DNA from: Pirellulales bacterium | GTDB lineage: Bacteria; Planctomycetota; Planctomycetia; Pirellulales; JAEUIK01 | Assembly: GCA_019694435.1 (NCBI GenBank) | Contig: JAIBBZ010000033.1 | Location: 1 to 62,505 of the forward strand | Direction of reading: 5' to 3' | Length of the DNA: 62,505 nt | In this document: positions 1 to 7,482 of the stretch, piece after piece | How positions within the stretch are numbered: position 1 is the first letter of the stretch | Layout: the number at the start of each line of letters is the position of its first letter | The notes under the pieces: model-generated | The model's database searches: none | What the model was told of the DNA's origin: nothing | Seen by the model: the letters and a program-made list of their open reading frames with translations, nothing else | Made by a program: the position numbers and the translations under genes

Positions 1-16
1 GGTGGGCGCCCAGCAT

Positions 17-766
17 CTACGCCTCGAACGGCGGCAACCCTTGCGCCAGCAGCGCGGCGATCACTCCGGTCAGCACATCGCCCGTCCCGCCCGTTGCCAT
101 CCCCGGGTTGCCAGTACGAACGATATCTGCACGAGCGCCGTCGCTGACCACGGTGCCATGTCCCTTGAGCACGACGACCGCGCCGGCGCGCAAGGCAAGC
201 TGCTGGCAAGCGTCGCGGCGCTCGGCGGCGGCTGGTGCCTGGGTTTGGCCTGCGAGACGTGCGAACTCGCCGGGATGGGGTGTCAGCACGCGCGGGGCCG
301 CGTGCCGGTCGAGCGGCGCGGCGCCTGCCGCGAGGGCATTCAATCCATCGGCGTCGACGACCACCGGGCACCGCGCCTCGGCGTAGATCCACTGAACCAG
401 CGTGACGAGGTCCGGCGAGCTGCCCAGCCCTGGACCGCATGCCACCACCGTGGCCCAGTCGAGCTGCGCGGCGAGCGCTTGCCGCGCCGTCGCGGCGATT
501 CGTCCCGCGTCGTCGTGCGCGAGACCGACGGTCATCAGTGCCGGCTCGAAGCCGGCGGCAGTCGCCTGGCAGGCGGCCGGAACCGCGAGCCGCACCAGGC
601 CCGCGCCGGCGCGCAGCGCGGCCATGCCCGCCAGGGCCACGGCCCCGGCCATTCCGGTCGACCCGCCCACGACGAGCAAGCGACCGTAGTCGCCCTTGTG
701 CGAATCCGAGTGCCGCTCGGGAAGACGTGGCAGCAGCGACGCGTCGTCGGCGCCTGCGTGGTTCAT
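17..766 (-). CDS. nnrD: ADP/ATP-dependent NAD(P)H-hydrate dehydratase, C-terminus cut by an in-frame TAG
   Basis: This ribokinase-fold enzyme dehydrates the S-form of damaged NAD(P)H hydrate and acts in cytosolic nicotinamide repair. Visible motifs are VVGGSTGMAGA near residues 32-42, DADGLNAL at 138-145, LTPHPGEF at 161-168, KGHGTVV at 201-207 and NPGMATGGTGDVL at 220-232; the last is the nucleotide and active-site loop. The ATG at 766 overlaps the larB stop by 4 bases, so the two are translationally coupled. The frame stops at TAG (17-19) just after PFEA. Downstream of the stop the same frame reads MLGAH, which fits the family's usual FEA-x-x-LG-x-x-LHG continuation. The annotated protein (249 aa) is therefore some 30-40 residues shorter than is usual. 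All catalytic motifs lie before the stop, so it may still function. No N-terminal epimerase (NnrE) domain is fused. Confidence 0.88.
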   Translation of the reverse strand: MNHAGADDASLLPRLPERHSDSHKGDYGRLLVVGGSTGMAGAVALAGMAALRAGAGLVRLAVPAACQATAAGFEPALMTVGLAHDDAGRIAATARQALAAQLDWATVVACGPGLGSSPDLVTLVQWIYAEARCPVVVDADGLNALAAGAAPLDRHAAPRVLTPHPGEFARLAGQTQAPAAAERRDACQQLALRAGAVVVLKGHGTVVSDGARADIVRTGNPGMATGGTGDVLTGVIAALLAQGLPPFEA

Positions 767-1581
767 GGCTCTATCGCGCCGCCTGCTGCGCGGTCATGGG
801 CCATGTTGCGGGCCTGGGCCACGTTGCGGGCAATGATGCCGGCGATGTAGGCCCCCTTGAATCCGGCGTCGATGTTGACCACGGTCACGTTCGACGCGCA
901 GCTATTGAGCATGCCCAAGAGCGCCGCGAGTCCACCGAAGCTGGCGCCGTAGCCCACGCTCGTCGGCACGGCCACGACGGGACAGGCGACGTGCCCGCCG
1001 ACGACGCTCGGCAGCGCGCCTTCCATGCCGGCCACGACGACCACGGCATCCGCGTCGCGTAGCTCATGCAGATGGGCCAGCAGCCGCTGCGGTCCGGCGA
1101 CTCCCAGGTCTTGCAGCAGCCGCGCTTCGACGTCCATCCAGAGGGCCGTTTCGAGGGCCTCTTCGGCCACGGGGCGATCGGTCGACCCGGCCGTGATGAT
1201 CAGCACGCGGCCGCGGTCGCTGTGGGTATCTCGGTCGCGCGGCGAGCGTCGATCGACCGTAAACGTCCGGCCGACGGCGTTGTAGCGCCCGTCGGGGAAT
1301 ATCTCGGCGAGCGCCTGGGCTGGGCCGACCGCAACGCGGGTCGCCAGCACGTGGTGGCCGTGTTCCAACTGTGCCCTGAAGATCTGGGCAATCAGCTCGA
1401 CCGGCTTACCCTCGGCATAGACGACCTCGGGAAAGCCGCAACGGCGTTGTCGATCGAGATCGACGTGCGCTGCGCCGACGTTGGCCATCGTCCAATGGGA
1501 CGCCTGGCCGAGAAACGCCTCGACGTCCAGATGGCCGTCGAGCAACTGTCGGGCGAGCTCGTGCACGCGCTGAGGGTTCAT
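763..1581 (-). CDS. larB: LarB-like nickel-pincer cofactor biosynthesis protein (AIR carboxylase family)
   Basis: LarB carboxylates and hydrolyses nicotinic acid adenine dinucleotide at the start of nickel-pincer nucleotide synthesis, the cofactor of lactate racemase-type enzymes. The 272-aa length is typical. The N-terminal region carries D-x-x-R-x-x-R-x-GFPEVV (residues 41-54). The C-terminal half is a PurE-like fold with AGSTDRPVAEEA (131-142), AGMEGALPSVVGG (184-196), PVVAVPTSVGYG (201-212) and NSCASNVTVVNIDAG (226-240). The ATG at 1581 is preceded by GAAGG. A perfect 10-bp hairpin sits immediately upstream (1591-1616). nnrD follows with a 4-base overlap, which suggests a small nicotinamide-nucleotide-related unit. 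larC and larE are not in the window, so the pathway's target enzyme cannot be named. The family call is firm; the physiological role is inferred. Confidence 0.9.
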   Translation of the reverse strand: MNPQRVHELARQLLDGHLDVEAFLGQASHWTMANVGAAHVDLDRQRRCGFPEVVYAEGKPVELIAQIFRAQLEHGHHVLATRVAVGPAQALAEIFPDGRYNAVGRTFTVDRRSPRDRDTHSDRGRVLIITAGSTDRPVAEEALETALWMDVEARLLQDLGVAGPQRLLAHLHELRDADAVVVVAGMEGALPSVVGGHVACPVVAVPTSVGYGASFGGLAALLGMLNSCASNVTVVNIDAGFKGAYIAGIIARNVAQARNMAHDRAAGGAIEP

Positions 1582-1590
1582 GCCTTCAAT

Positions 1591-1616
1591 CGTAGCCGCC
1601 GGCGCGGGCGGCTACG
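1591..1616 (-). repeat. Perfect 10-bp hairpin in the larB leader
   Basis: The arms CGTAGCCGCC (1591-1600) and GGCGGCTACG (1607-1616) are exact reverse complements around a 6-base loop. The hairpin lies between the regulator stop and larB, and ends 9 bases before the larB ATG. No U-tract follows on either strand. It could be a mild terminator after the regulator gene, or a structure that limits larB translation. Confidence 0.7.
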
Positions 1617-1711
1617 AGAGATGGTCGTCACCAGGGGGTGGCCTGCCCTGCCGATCCGCGCCGGCCTGCACGTTCGCAGGGTTGCAGCGGCAGACGGATG
1701 GCGACCGGCGG

Positions 1712-2449
1712 CTAGGCGCCGATCGTGATCTTGTCGCGCGATTTCGCCGCGACGCTGCGCTCGAACATGCGCAGATGGTTCTTCATCTGCCGGGCCGCTG
1801 CGACACCGTCGCGGCGGCGCAGGGCCGCCACGATCTCTTGATGGTCGGCATGAGCCGTCGACACGTTGATGCCGTCCTGGAAGCGCACCCAGACGCTCGG
1901 CAGGTGCGATACGACCGAATCGAGTGCGTTGGCCAGGATGGCGTTGCCCGAGAGCTGGGCAAGCCTGGCATGGAAGCGGAGATCGTGCTGCCGCCAGGCG
2001 TCGACATCATCGAGGGCCTGTCCGGCCCGCTCGACGTCTTCTTCCAAGGCGGCGACCTCTTCGACCGACGCGCGTCGCGCGGCCAGCCGGGCCAACAAGG
2101 GCTCAAGGCACACGCGCGTTTCGATGATTTGCGACAGGGGCACGCTCGTGCCTTCGGCGGCCACCTGGCTTTGCACCATGGCGGTGAGAAAGCCTTGTTC
2201 GAGATAGGTGCCGCCACCTTGCACGCGTCGCAAGGCGCCGCGCTCGGAAAGCTGATTCAGCGCGACGCGCAACGTGGGGCGGCTCACTCCGAGCCGCGCG
2301 GCCAATTCGCGCTCGGCCGGCAGGCGATCGCCAACGGTCAGCCCGTGAGCCACGACATAGTCGCGCAATTGATCGAGAATCAGAATGGTCAGGCTGGCCC
2401 TGCGCACCGGCGCAGGGCTAGGTAATGCAGAGCGATGCGGAGACTTCAA
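1712..2449 (-). CDS. FadR/GntR-family transcriptional regulator (FCD domain)
   Basis: This is a ligand-responsive DNA-binding repressor or activator of the FadR subfamily. The N-terminal winged helix includes GDRLPAERELAARLGVSR, then TLRVALNQLSERGALRR and the wing RVQGGGTYLE. The C-terminal FCD helical bundle keeps its metal-ligand pattern: D-L-R-F-H, H-A-D-H and K-N-H-L. I favour TTG at 2449 because AAAGG (2455-2459) and GGAG (2461-2464) lie just upstream in the mRNA; a TTG at 2482 would add 11 residues. FadR regulators usually control sugar-acid, fatty-acid or lactate metabolism. It precedes larB by 130 bases, so a link to lactate or nickel-pincer metabolism is possible but is inference. 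A candidate self-operator lies upstream at 2542-2552. Confidence 0.85.
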   Translation of the reverse strand: MKSPHRSALPSPAPVRRASLTILILDQLRDYVVAHGLTVGDRLPAERELAARLGVSRPTLRVALNQLSERGALRRVQGGGTYLEQGFLTAMVQSQVAAEGTSVPLSQIIETRVCLEPLLARLAARRASVEEVAALEEDVERAGQALDDVDAWRQHDLRFHARLAQLSGNAILANALDSVVSHLPSVWVRFQDGINVSTAHADHQEIVAALRRRDGVAAARQMKNHLRMFERSVAAKSRDKITIGA

Positions 2450-2470
2450 GGCAGCCTTTACTCCGGCCCG

Positions 2471-2568
2471 GTCACCGCACAATCGCCTCTTTGCGCGGTG
2501 ACTCGCGGCCCACGTTTGCCCGAAACAGCAGTGACCCGACGCGGTACAACCATCCGACGTCCGGTCAC
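2471..2568. promoter_or_regulatory. Four alternating GTGAC/GTCAC half-sites, about three helical turns apart
   Basis: GTCACC (2471-2476), GGTGAC (2497-2502), GTGACC (2531-2536) and GGTCAC (2563-2568) form two inverted pairs between the divergent regulator and peptidase genes. The first pair extends to an 8-bp inverted repeat, GTCACCGC and GCGGTGAC (2471-2502). Spacing between centres is about 26, 34 and 32 bases. The arrangement resembles dimer binding sites for a regulator of the divergent genes; this is inference from pattern only. Confidence 0.4.
2542..2552 (-). promoter_or_regulatory. Candidate FadR-family operator
   Basis: On the minus strand this reads TGGTTGTACCG. It matches the FadR-family half-site pattern TGGT-N3-ACCA at all positions but the last. 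It lies about 95 bases upstream of the regulator's favoured start and inside the GTGAC/GTCAC repeat region, which suits autoregulation. Confidence 0.35.
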
Positions 2569-2824
2569 AGGACCCTCTTCAAACCGAATTCCCTCGGTAC
2601 GAATCGTATTGTAATTCGAGCAGCTTCCGCCGCCAGAAGAAAGTCCCATGCGGTGGGAGGAAATTGGAAATTCCCGGAAAATCCGGCACATTCTGCGCGC
2701 GCCAACCCCATTGCGTCGCGCGTTGTTTAGTGATAGCAAAGGAGCCCACGCGGTGATGGACGGCACCCGGGAGGCTGCCGCCTTGGCTCCGCCCAATCGT
2801 TCACCTGTCGAGGACTTGCGCTCT

Positions 2825-3913
2825 ATGGATCGCTTCGCGGAACGCCGTCAAAAGCTGCGCCAGTCGTTGGCCAAGGAGCAACTCGACGGTCTCTTGGTCA
2901 CCAACTTCACGAACGTCAGCTACCTGACCGGATTCACCGGCGACGACAGCTACCTGCTCGTGTTTCGCGACGGGCAGATCGTGCTCAGCGATGCCCGCTA
3001 TACCACCCAGCTCGAAGAAGAGTGCCCGGGGCTCGATTTGCTCATTCGCACGCCCGGCATCGACATGCTCACGGCCATCGAGCAGTCGGCGGCCAAGGCC
3101 AAGGTCCGGCGAATGGCGGTCGAGGCCGATTCGATGACCGTGGGCCTTCGCGAGCGGATCGGGGCCAAGCTCGAGCGTGTCGAATTGCGCAGCTCGTCCG
3201 GTCTGGTGGAAACCTTGCGCCAGGTGAAGGACAAGGACGAGGTCGAAGCCTTGCGCGTCGCCATCCGCTGTGCGGAGAAGGGTTTCGAGGTTTTGCGGGC
3301 CAGCATCCGCGGCGACCAAACCGAACGGCAGGTCGCCCATGATCTTGAACACGCCATCCGGGGCTTTGGCGCCAAGGGTTGCAGCTTTCCGCCGATCGTC
3401 GCGGTCGGTGCGCGTGCTGCACTGCCTCATGCCCGTCCCACCGAGCAACGTATCGATTCGGCCGGCTTCGTGTTGGTCGATTGGGGTGCCGACTGCGGGT
3501 ACAAGAGCGACTTGACCCGTGTTTTGGTCACCAGTAAAATCCCGCCCAAACTCGAACGCATATATGGAGTTGTGTTAAACGCTCAATTGAAGGCGATTGC
3601 CGCGATCAAGCCGGGAGTCACCTGTGAAGAGGTCGACGCCGTGGCGCGCGGAGTGATCGTCAAGGCGGGCTTCGGAAAGCAGTTTGGTCATGGTTTAGGC
3701 CACGGCATTGGCCTGGATATCCACGAAGGACCCAGGCTGACCACCGGCAACCGGCTCAAGCTGCAGCCGGGCATGGTCGTGACGGTCGAGCCGGGAATTT
3801 ACCTGCCGGGTTGGGGTGGGGTGCGGATCGAGGACGACGTTTTGGTGACCCGTACGGGTCACGAAGTGCTCACTAACGTGCCCAAAAACTTTGACGAAAT
3901 CGTCCTGACCTGA
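2825..3913 (+). CDS. Xaa-Pro aminopeptidase / prolidase (M24B)
   Basis: This cytoplasmic metallopeptidase removes an N-terminal residue before proline or splits Xaa-Pro dipeptides. The creatinase N-domain occupies about residues 1-130. The pita-bread catalytic domain carries the two-metal ligand set: D219 in VDWGAD, D229 in SDLTR, H293 in GHGIG, E322 in VEPGIY and E336 in RIEDD. I chose ATG 2825 because it gives the 362-aa length and the MDRFAERR start expected of the family, and GAGGA (2810-2814) precedes it. However, AAAGGAG at 2738-2744 sits well placed for an in-frame GTG/ATG pair at 2753/2756, which would add 23-24 residues. It is followed by accB and accC; in many bacteria pepQ, efp, accB and accC are adjacent, but no EF-P gene is present here. 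Confidence 0.9.
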   Translation: MDRFAERRQKLRQSLAKEQLDGLLVTNFTNVSYLTGFTGDDSYLLVFRDGQIVLSDARYTTQLEEECPGLDLLIRTPGIDMLTAIEQSAAKAKVRRMAVEADSMTVGLRERIGAKLERVELRSSSGLVETLRQVKDKDEVEALRVAIRCAEKGFEVLRASIRGDQTERQVAHDLEHAIRGFGAKGCSFPPIVAVGARAALPHARPTEQRIDSAGFVLVDWGADCGYKSDLTRVLVTSKIPPKLERIYGVVLNAQLKAIAAIKPGVTCEEVDAVARGVIVKAGFGKQFGHGLGHGIGLDIHEGPRLTTGNRLKLQPGMVVTVEPGIYLPGWGGVRIEDDVLVTRTGHEVLTNVPKNFDEIVLT

Positions 3914-4023
3914 CCCGCGCTGCTCTGAGTTCGATGGACCCGGGAGGTCTCCCGTGAACGGCATCTCTGCATGCCGGATCAGGTCCTGCAAGCGCAGCGC
4001 GCGAGGTCGATGGGAGTAAACGC

Positions 4024-4503
4024 ATGGCTGGTCCGGCTGCTAACGCCCCCGACAACTTCGACGTCCGCAAGCTCCGCCGCTTGGCGGAACTGATGCGCGA
4101 ATACGAGCTGAGCGAGATCGATCTGCGGCAAGCCGGCGTGCGGATTTGCCTGCGAAAGCAATCGGGCGTGGTAACGACCGAAGTCCGGCCCGTTGCCCCG
4201 GCGCAAGCCGTGGCGGCCCCCGCGGCTCCGGCGCCAGCGGCACCGGTCGATGAGCGCAACGTGGCTGTCATCAAGAGCCCGATGATCGGCACCTTCTACA
4301 CCTCGAGTTCGCCGGAATCGCCGCCGTTCGTCAAGGTCGGCGATCATGTCGGCCCGGAAACCACGATCTGCATCATCGAGGCGATGAAGGTGTTCAACGA
4401 GATTCCGGCCGAGGTGTCGGGCAAGGTCGTGGCCGTGCTGGTCGGCAATGGCGAGCCAGTCGAATTCGGCCATCCGTTGTTCAAGATTGATACCCGCGGT
4501 TAG
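4024..4503 (+). CDS. accB: Biotin carboxyl carrier protein of acetyl-CoA carboxylase
   Basis: This is the carrier subunit of acetyl-CoA carboxylase, which starts fatty acid synthesis. It shuttles carboxybiotin between the biotin carboxylase and the carboxyltransferase. The 159-aa protein has an N-terminal helical segment (residues 12-45), an Ala/Pro-rich flexible linker (about 56-76) and a biotinyl-lipoyl domain from about residue 80. The biotinylated lysine is K122 in EAMKVFNEI. The thumb sequence [15 protein letters not shown] is also present. accC begins 61 bases after the stop and the two are surely co-transcribed, as in most bacteria. Confidence 0.97.
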   Translation: MAGPAANAPDNFDVRKLRRLAELMREYELSEIDLRQAGVRICLRKQSGVVTTEVRPVAPAQAVAAPAAPAPAAPVDERNVAVIKSPMIGTFYTSSSPESPPFVKVGDHVGPETTICIIEAMKVFNEIPAEVSGKVVAVLVGNGEPVEFGHPLFKIDTRG

Positions 4504-4564
4504 CGGGCCACCGGCACTGTGCGCTTCCCTCCTGCCGCGAACGACCCACCTGGCGAATCGGCCG

Positions 4565-5908
4565 ATGTTTAAGCGAATTCTGGTAGCCAACCGCGGCGAG
4601 ATCGCCCTGCGTGTGATGCGGGCCTGTCGCGAACTGGGCATCGAGACCGTGGCCATCTACAGCGAGGCCGACCGCGGCGCCGCTTACCTGCGGATGGCGA
4701 ACGAGTCCTATTGCGTCGGTCCGGCCAAGGCGTCTGAGAGCTACTTGAAAATCGACCGCGTGATCAGCGCGGCCGAAGTGGGCAACGTGCAGGCGATTCA
4801 CCCGGGCTACGGCTTCCTGGCTGAGAACGCGCACTTCGCCGAAGTTTGTAAGGCCTGCAACATCGTCTTCATCGGCCCTTCGCACGAAGCGATGCGGATG
4901 CTGGGCGACAAGAACGAAGCTCGCCGCCTGGCGCGCGAGGCCGAAGTGCCGGTCGTACCCGGCAGTGAAGGTCTGATCGAAACCGAAGCCGAGGCGATGC
5001 GCGTGGCGCATGAAATCGGGTTCCCCGTGTTGATCAAGGCCTCGGCCGGCGGCGGTGGGCGCGGCATGCGCGTGGCCGCCAACGACTTGGCGCTCAAGTC
5101 GGCGGTGCAGCAGGCCCAAACCGAAGCCCAGGCCGCCTTCGGCGACGCGAGCATCTACCTCGAGAAATACATCGAGCATCCGCGCCACATCGAGGTGCAG
5201 CTCGTGGCCGATCATCATGGCAACGTCTGCCATCTCTGGGAGCGCGACTGCACGATGCAGCGCCGCCACCAAAAGCTCGTCGAAGAGAGCCCCGCGATCA
5301 ATCTGCCCGACGCGACGCGCCGCGCCCTCTGCGAGGCGGCGGTCCGGCTGGCCAGGGTGGCCAGCTACACGAACGCCGGCACCTGCGAGTTCATCGTCGA
5401 CCGCTCGGGCCAGTTCTATTTCATCGAGGCCAATGCCCGCATTCAGGTCGAGCACCCCGTGACCGAGTTGGTGACCGGCGTCGACCTGATCAAGACGCAG
5501 ATTCGCGTCGCCGCCGGCGAGCCCTTGCCCTTCCGGCAAGAAGATATCCAGGTGCGCGGTGCCGCGATCGAGTGCCGCATCAACGCCGAAGACCCGGCGC
5601 GGAACTTTCAGCCGTGCGCAGGGCGGATCGAAAACCTGATTCCGCCTGGCGGTTTTGGCGTGCGTTTCGATTCGCATGCTCATACCGGCTACACGGTATC
5701 GCCGTATTACGATTCGATGATCGGCAAGTTGATTGTCCATCAGCCGACGCGCGGCGAAGCGATCGATTCGATGCTGCGTGCCTTGTACGAATTGAAGATC
5801 GAGGGGATTAAAACCACGGTCCCGCGGCTGCAAGAAATCCTCAGCCACGCCGCGTTTGTCGAGGGGCGTGTCGACACGACCTTCATCGAACGGACCTGGA
5901 CGCACTGA
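4565..5908 (+). CDS. accC: Biotin carboxylase subunit of acetyl-CoA carboxylase
   Basis: This enzyme uses ATP and bicarbonate to carboxylate the biotin on AccB. The 447-aa protein starts [20 protein letters not shown], the standard opening, which fixes the ATG at 4565 although the frame is open further upstream. It shows the pre-ATP-grasp fold, then the ATP-grasp glycine loop [13 protein letters not shown], the HIEVQ segment, the metal and active-site region [27 protein letters not shown], and the C-terminal domain with [13 protein letters not shown]. Nothing is missing relative to the family. No carboxyltransferase genes (accA or accD) are in the window. Confidence 0.98.
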   Translation: MFKRILVANRGEIALRVMRACRELGIETVAIYSEADRGAAYLRMANESYCVGPAKASESYLKIDRVISAAEVGNVQAIHPGYGFLAENAHFAEVCKACNIVFIGPSHEAMRMLGDKNEARRLAREAEVPVVPGSEGLIETEAEAMRVAHEIGFPVLIKASAGGGGRGMRVAANDLALKSAVQQAQTEAQAAFGDASIYLEKYIEHPRHIEVQLVADHHGNVCHLWERDCTMQRRHQKLVEESPAINLPDATRRALCEAAVRLARVASYTNAGTCEFIVDRSGQFYFIEANARIQVEHPVTELVTGVDLIKTQIRVAAGEPLPFRQEDIQVRGAAIECRINAEDPARNFQPCAGRIENLIPPGGFGVRFDSHAHTGYTVSPYYDSMIGKLIVHQPTRGEAIDSMLRALYELKIEGIKTTVPRLQEILSHAAFVEGRVDTTFIERTWTH

Positions 5909-5963
5909 AAACCTGCGCCCTGTCGAGTTGCCGGGTCGTGTTTGCCCGGCTGCCGGCCCGCCG

Positions 5964-5991
5964 CTGACGGCCGGCGTTTCTTCGCTAGAAT
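5964..5991 (+). promoter_or_regulatory. Candidate sigma-70 promoter of the phosphofructokinase gene
   Basis: A -35-like CTGACG (5964-5969) and a -10 TAGAAT (5986-5991) are separated by 16 bases, about 50 bases before the ATG. Similar TAGAAT hexamers precede the genes at 40940 (40885-40890) and 51331 (51290-51295), though without a convincing -35. Confidence 0.45.
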
Positions 5992-6042
5992 GTCTAGCAA
6001 CTCGGACCACGCATCCGGTCCGCCCGATTGGAACGGAGTCGT

Positions 6043-7356
6043 ATGATGACCAGTCTTTCTCGTCCGCCCGCGGTACCGACGCCGATCCGTCGCGCCGCGA
6101 TCCTGTTTGCCGGGGGGCCCGCGCCCGCAGCCAACGCCGTGATTTCCACGGCGGCCGTCTCGTTCTTGCGAAACAACATCCAGGTCGTGGGCGTCCTCCA
6201 CGGCTATTCCCGGTTGGTCGAGTACACGCCCGACCACCCGTTGTCCTTGGGGCGCGACTATCTGGTGATTGACCACAAGATGCTCAAGCGCACGCGCAAC
6301 ACGCAGGGCATCATGATCGGCACGGCCCGGGCCAATCCCGGCAAGCATGTGTCGCACCCGTCCCACTTAAAGGACCCCGAACGCACGGCGCCGTTAAAGG
6401 CCGTTTACGACGCGCTGCGCTCGCTCGACGTCGATGCCTTGGTTTCGATCGGTGGCGACGACACGCTGAAGACCGCGAACAAGTTCAAGGCGTTTCAGGA
6501 GCAACTGCCGGCGGGCAGCCCGCGAATTCCGGTCGTGCACGTGCCCAAGACAATCGACAACGACTACATGGGCATCGATTTCACGTTCGGCTATTTCACT
6601 GCCGTCGAATTCCTGGCCGGCGAAGTCCGTAATCTGCTCGCCGATGCCGAAGCGACGCGCAGCTATTTCCTCACCGAGACGATGGGCCGCTCGGCCGGCT
6701 GGCTCGCCTACGGCGCCGCGATCGCCGGCGAAGCGAGCCTGGTGATCAGCGTCGAAGACGTGATCGGCAAATACCGCGACGAGGAAGAAACGACCGATGC
6801 GGAAACCGGCGAAAAGTCGGTCCGCGCCGTGATGAAGGTCGAAGAGGTCGTCAAGCGCATCGTCGCCACGATGCGCGTCCGGGAAGAGGCCGAGAACAAG
6901 GACTTCGGCGTCATCGTGCTTGCCGAAGGGCTTGCCGAATACCTGCCCAACAAGTACCTCGAAGGCATCGAGCGCGACGAACACGGCCACATCGCCATCT
7001 CGAAGGTGAATCTGGGCAAAATGTTCTCACGCCTCGTCATGGATGAGTTCAAACGCCAGACCGGGCGGAAGCGCAAAGTGACTGGGCTGCAGTTGGGCTA
7101 CGAGACGCGCTGCGCTAAGCCGCACGCCTTCGACGTCATGTTGGGCAGCCAGCTCGGTGTCGGTGCCTACCGGGCCCTGGTCGAGCGCTCGCTCAACGGC
7201 GTGATGGTCTCGGTGTCGGGCCAATTGGAACTGCACTATGTGCCGTTCGACAAACTGGTCGATCCCGAGACCTTGGTTACGGTCGTGCGCTATGTGAACC
7301 CGCAGAGCGATTTTCACAAACTTGCAAGGTTCTTGGAAACCTTTGTGAACGATTGA
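6043..7356 (+). CDS. 6-phosphofructokinase with PPi-dependent active-site signature
   Basis: This enzyme interconverts fructose 6-phosphate and fructose 1,6-bisphosphate in glycolysis. The 437-aa protein has the phosphofructokinase fold: AGGPAPAANAVI (23-34), SIGGDD (135-140), PKTIDND (168-174) and MGRSAGWLA (214-222). Two positions that distinguish donors (Gly104 and Gly124 in the E. coli ATP enzyme) are Asp140 and Lys169 here. This GGDD plus PKTIDND combination is the known mark of pyrophosphate-dependent enzymes, which work reversibly. ATG 6043 and ATG 6046 are adjacent; GGAG at 6035-6038 serves either. A -10 TAGAAT with a plausible -35 lies upstream. Donor specificity is deduced from motifs, not tested. 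Confidence 0.9.
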   Translation: MMTSLSRPPAVPTPIRRAAILFAGGPAPAANAVISTAAVSFLRNNIQVVGVLHGYSRLVEYTPDHPLSLGRDYLVIDHKMLKRTRNTQGIMIGTARANPGKHVSHPSHLKDPERTAPLKAVYDALRSLDVDALVSIGGDDTLKTANKFKAFQEQLPAGSPRIPVVHVPKTIDNDYMGIDFTFGYFTAVEFLAGEVRNLLADAEATRSYFLTETMGRSAGWLAYGAAIAGEASLVISVEDVIGKYRDEEETTDAETGEKSVRAVMKVEEVVKRIVATMRVREEAENKDFGVIVLAEGLAEYLPNKYLEGIERDEHGHIAISKVNLGKMFSRLVMDEFKRQTGRKRKVTGLQLGYETRCAKPHAFDVMLGSQLGVGAYRALVERSLNGVMVSVSGQLELHYVPFDKLVDPETLVTVVRYVNPQSDFHKLARFLETFVND

Positions 7357-7482
7357 CGGTTAGCGGCGGCCGCGCGCTTGAAAAAAGTTGACGGGCCGCT
7401 CGGTTCGGCGCTACGCTACTGCCACTTGTCTGCTTCGGGAGCTCAGATCGAGCCGGGCATTTGGTCCGCTGGGGGCGACGTC

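Noticed and set aside
4481..6010. Long minus-strand open frame (509 codons)
   Set aside because: It is antisense to accC.
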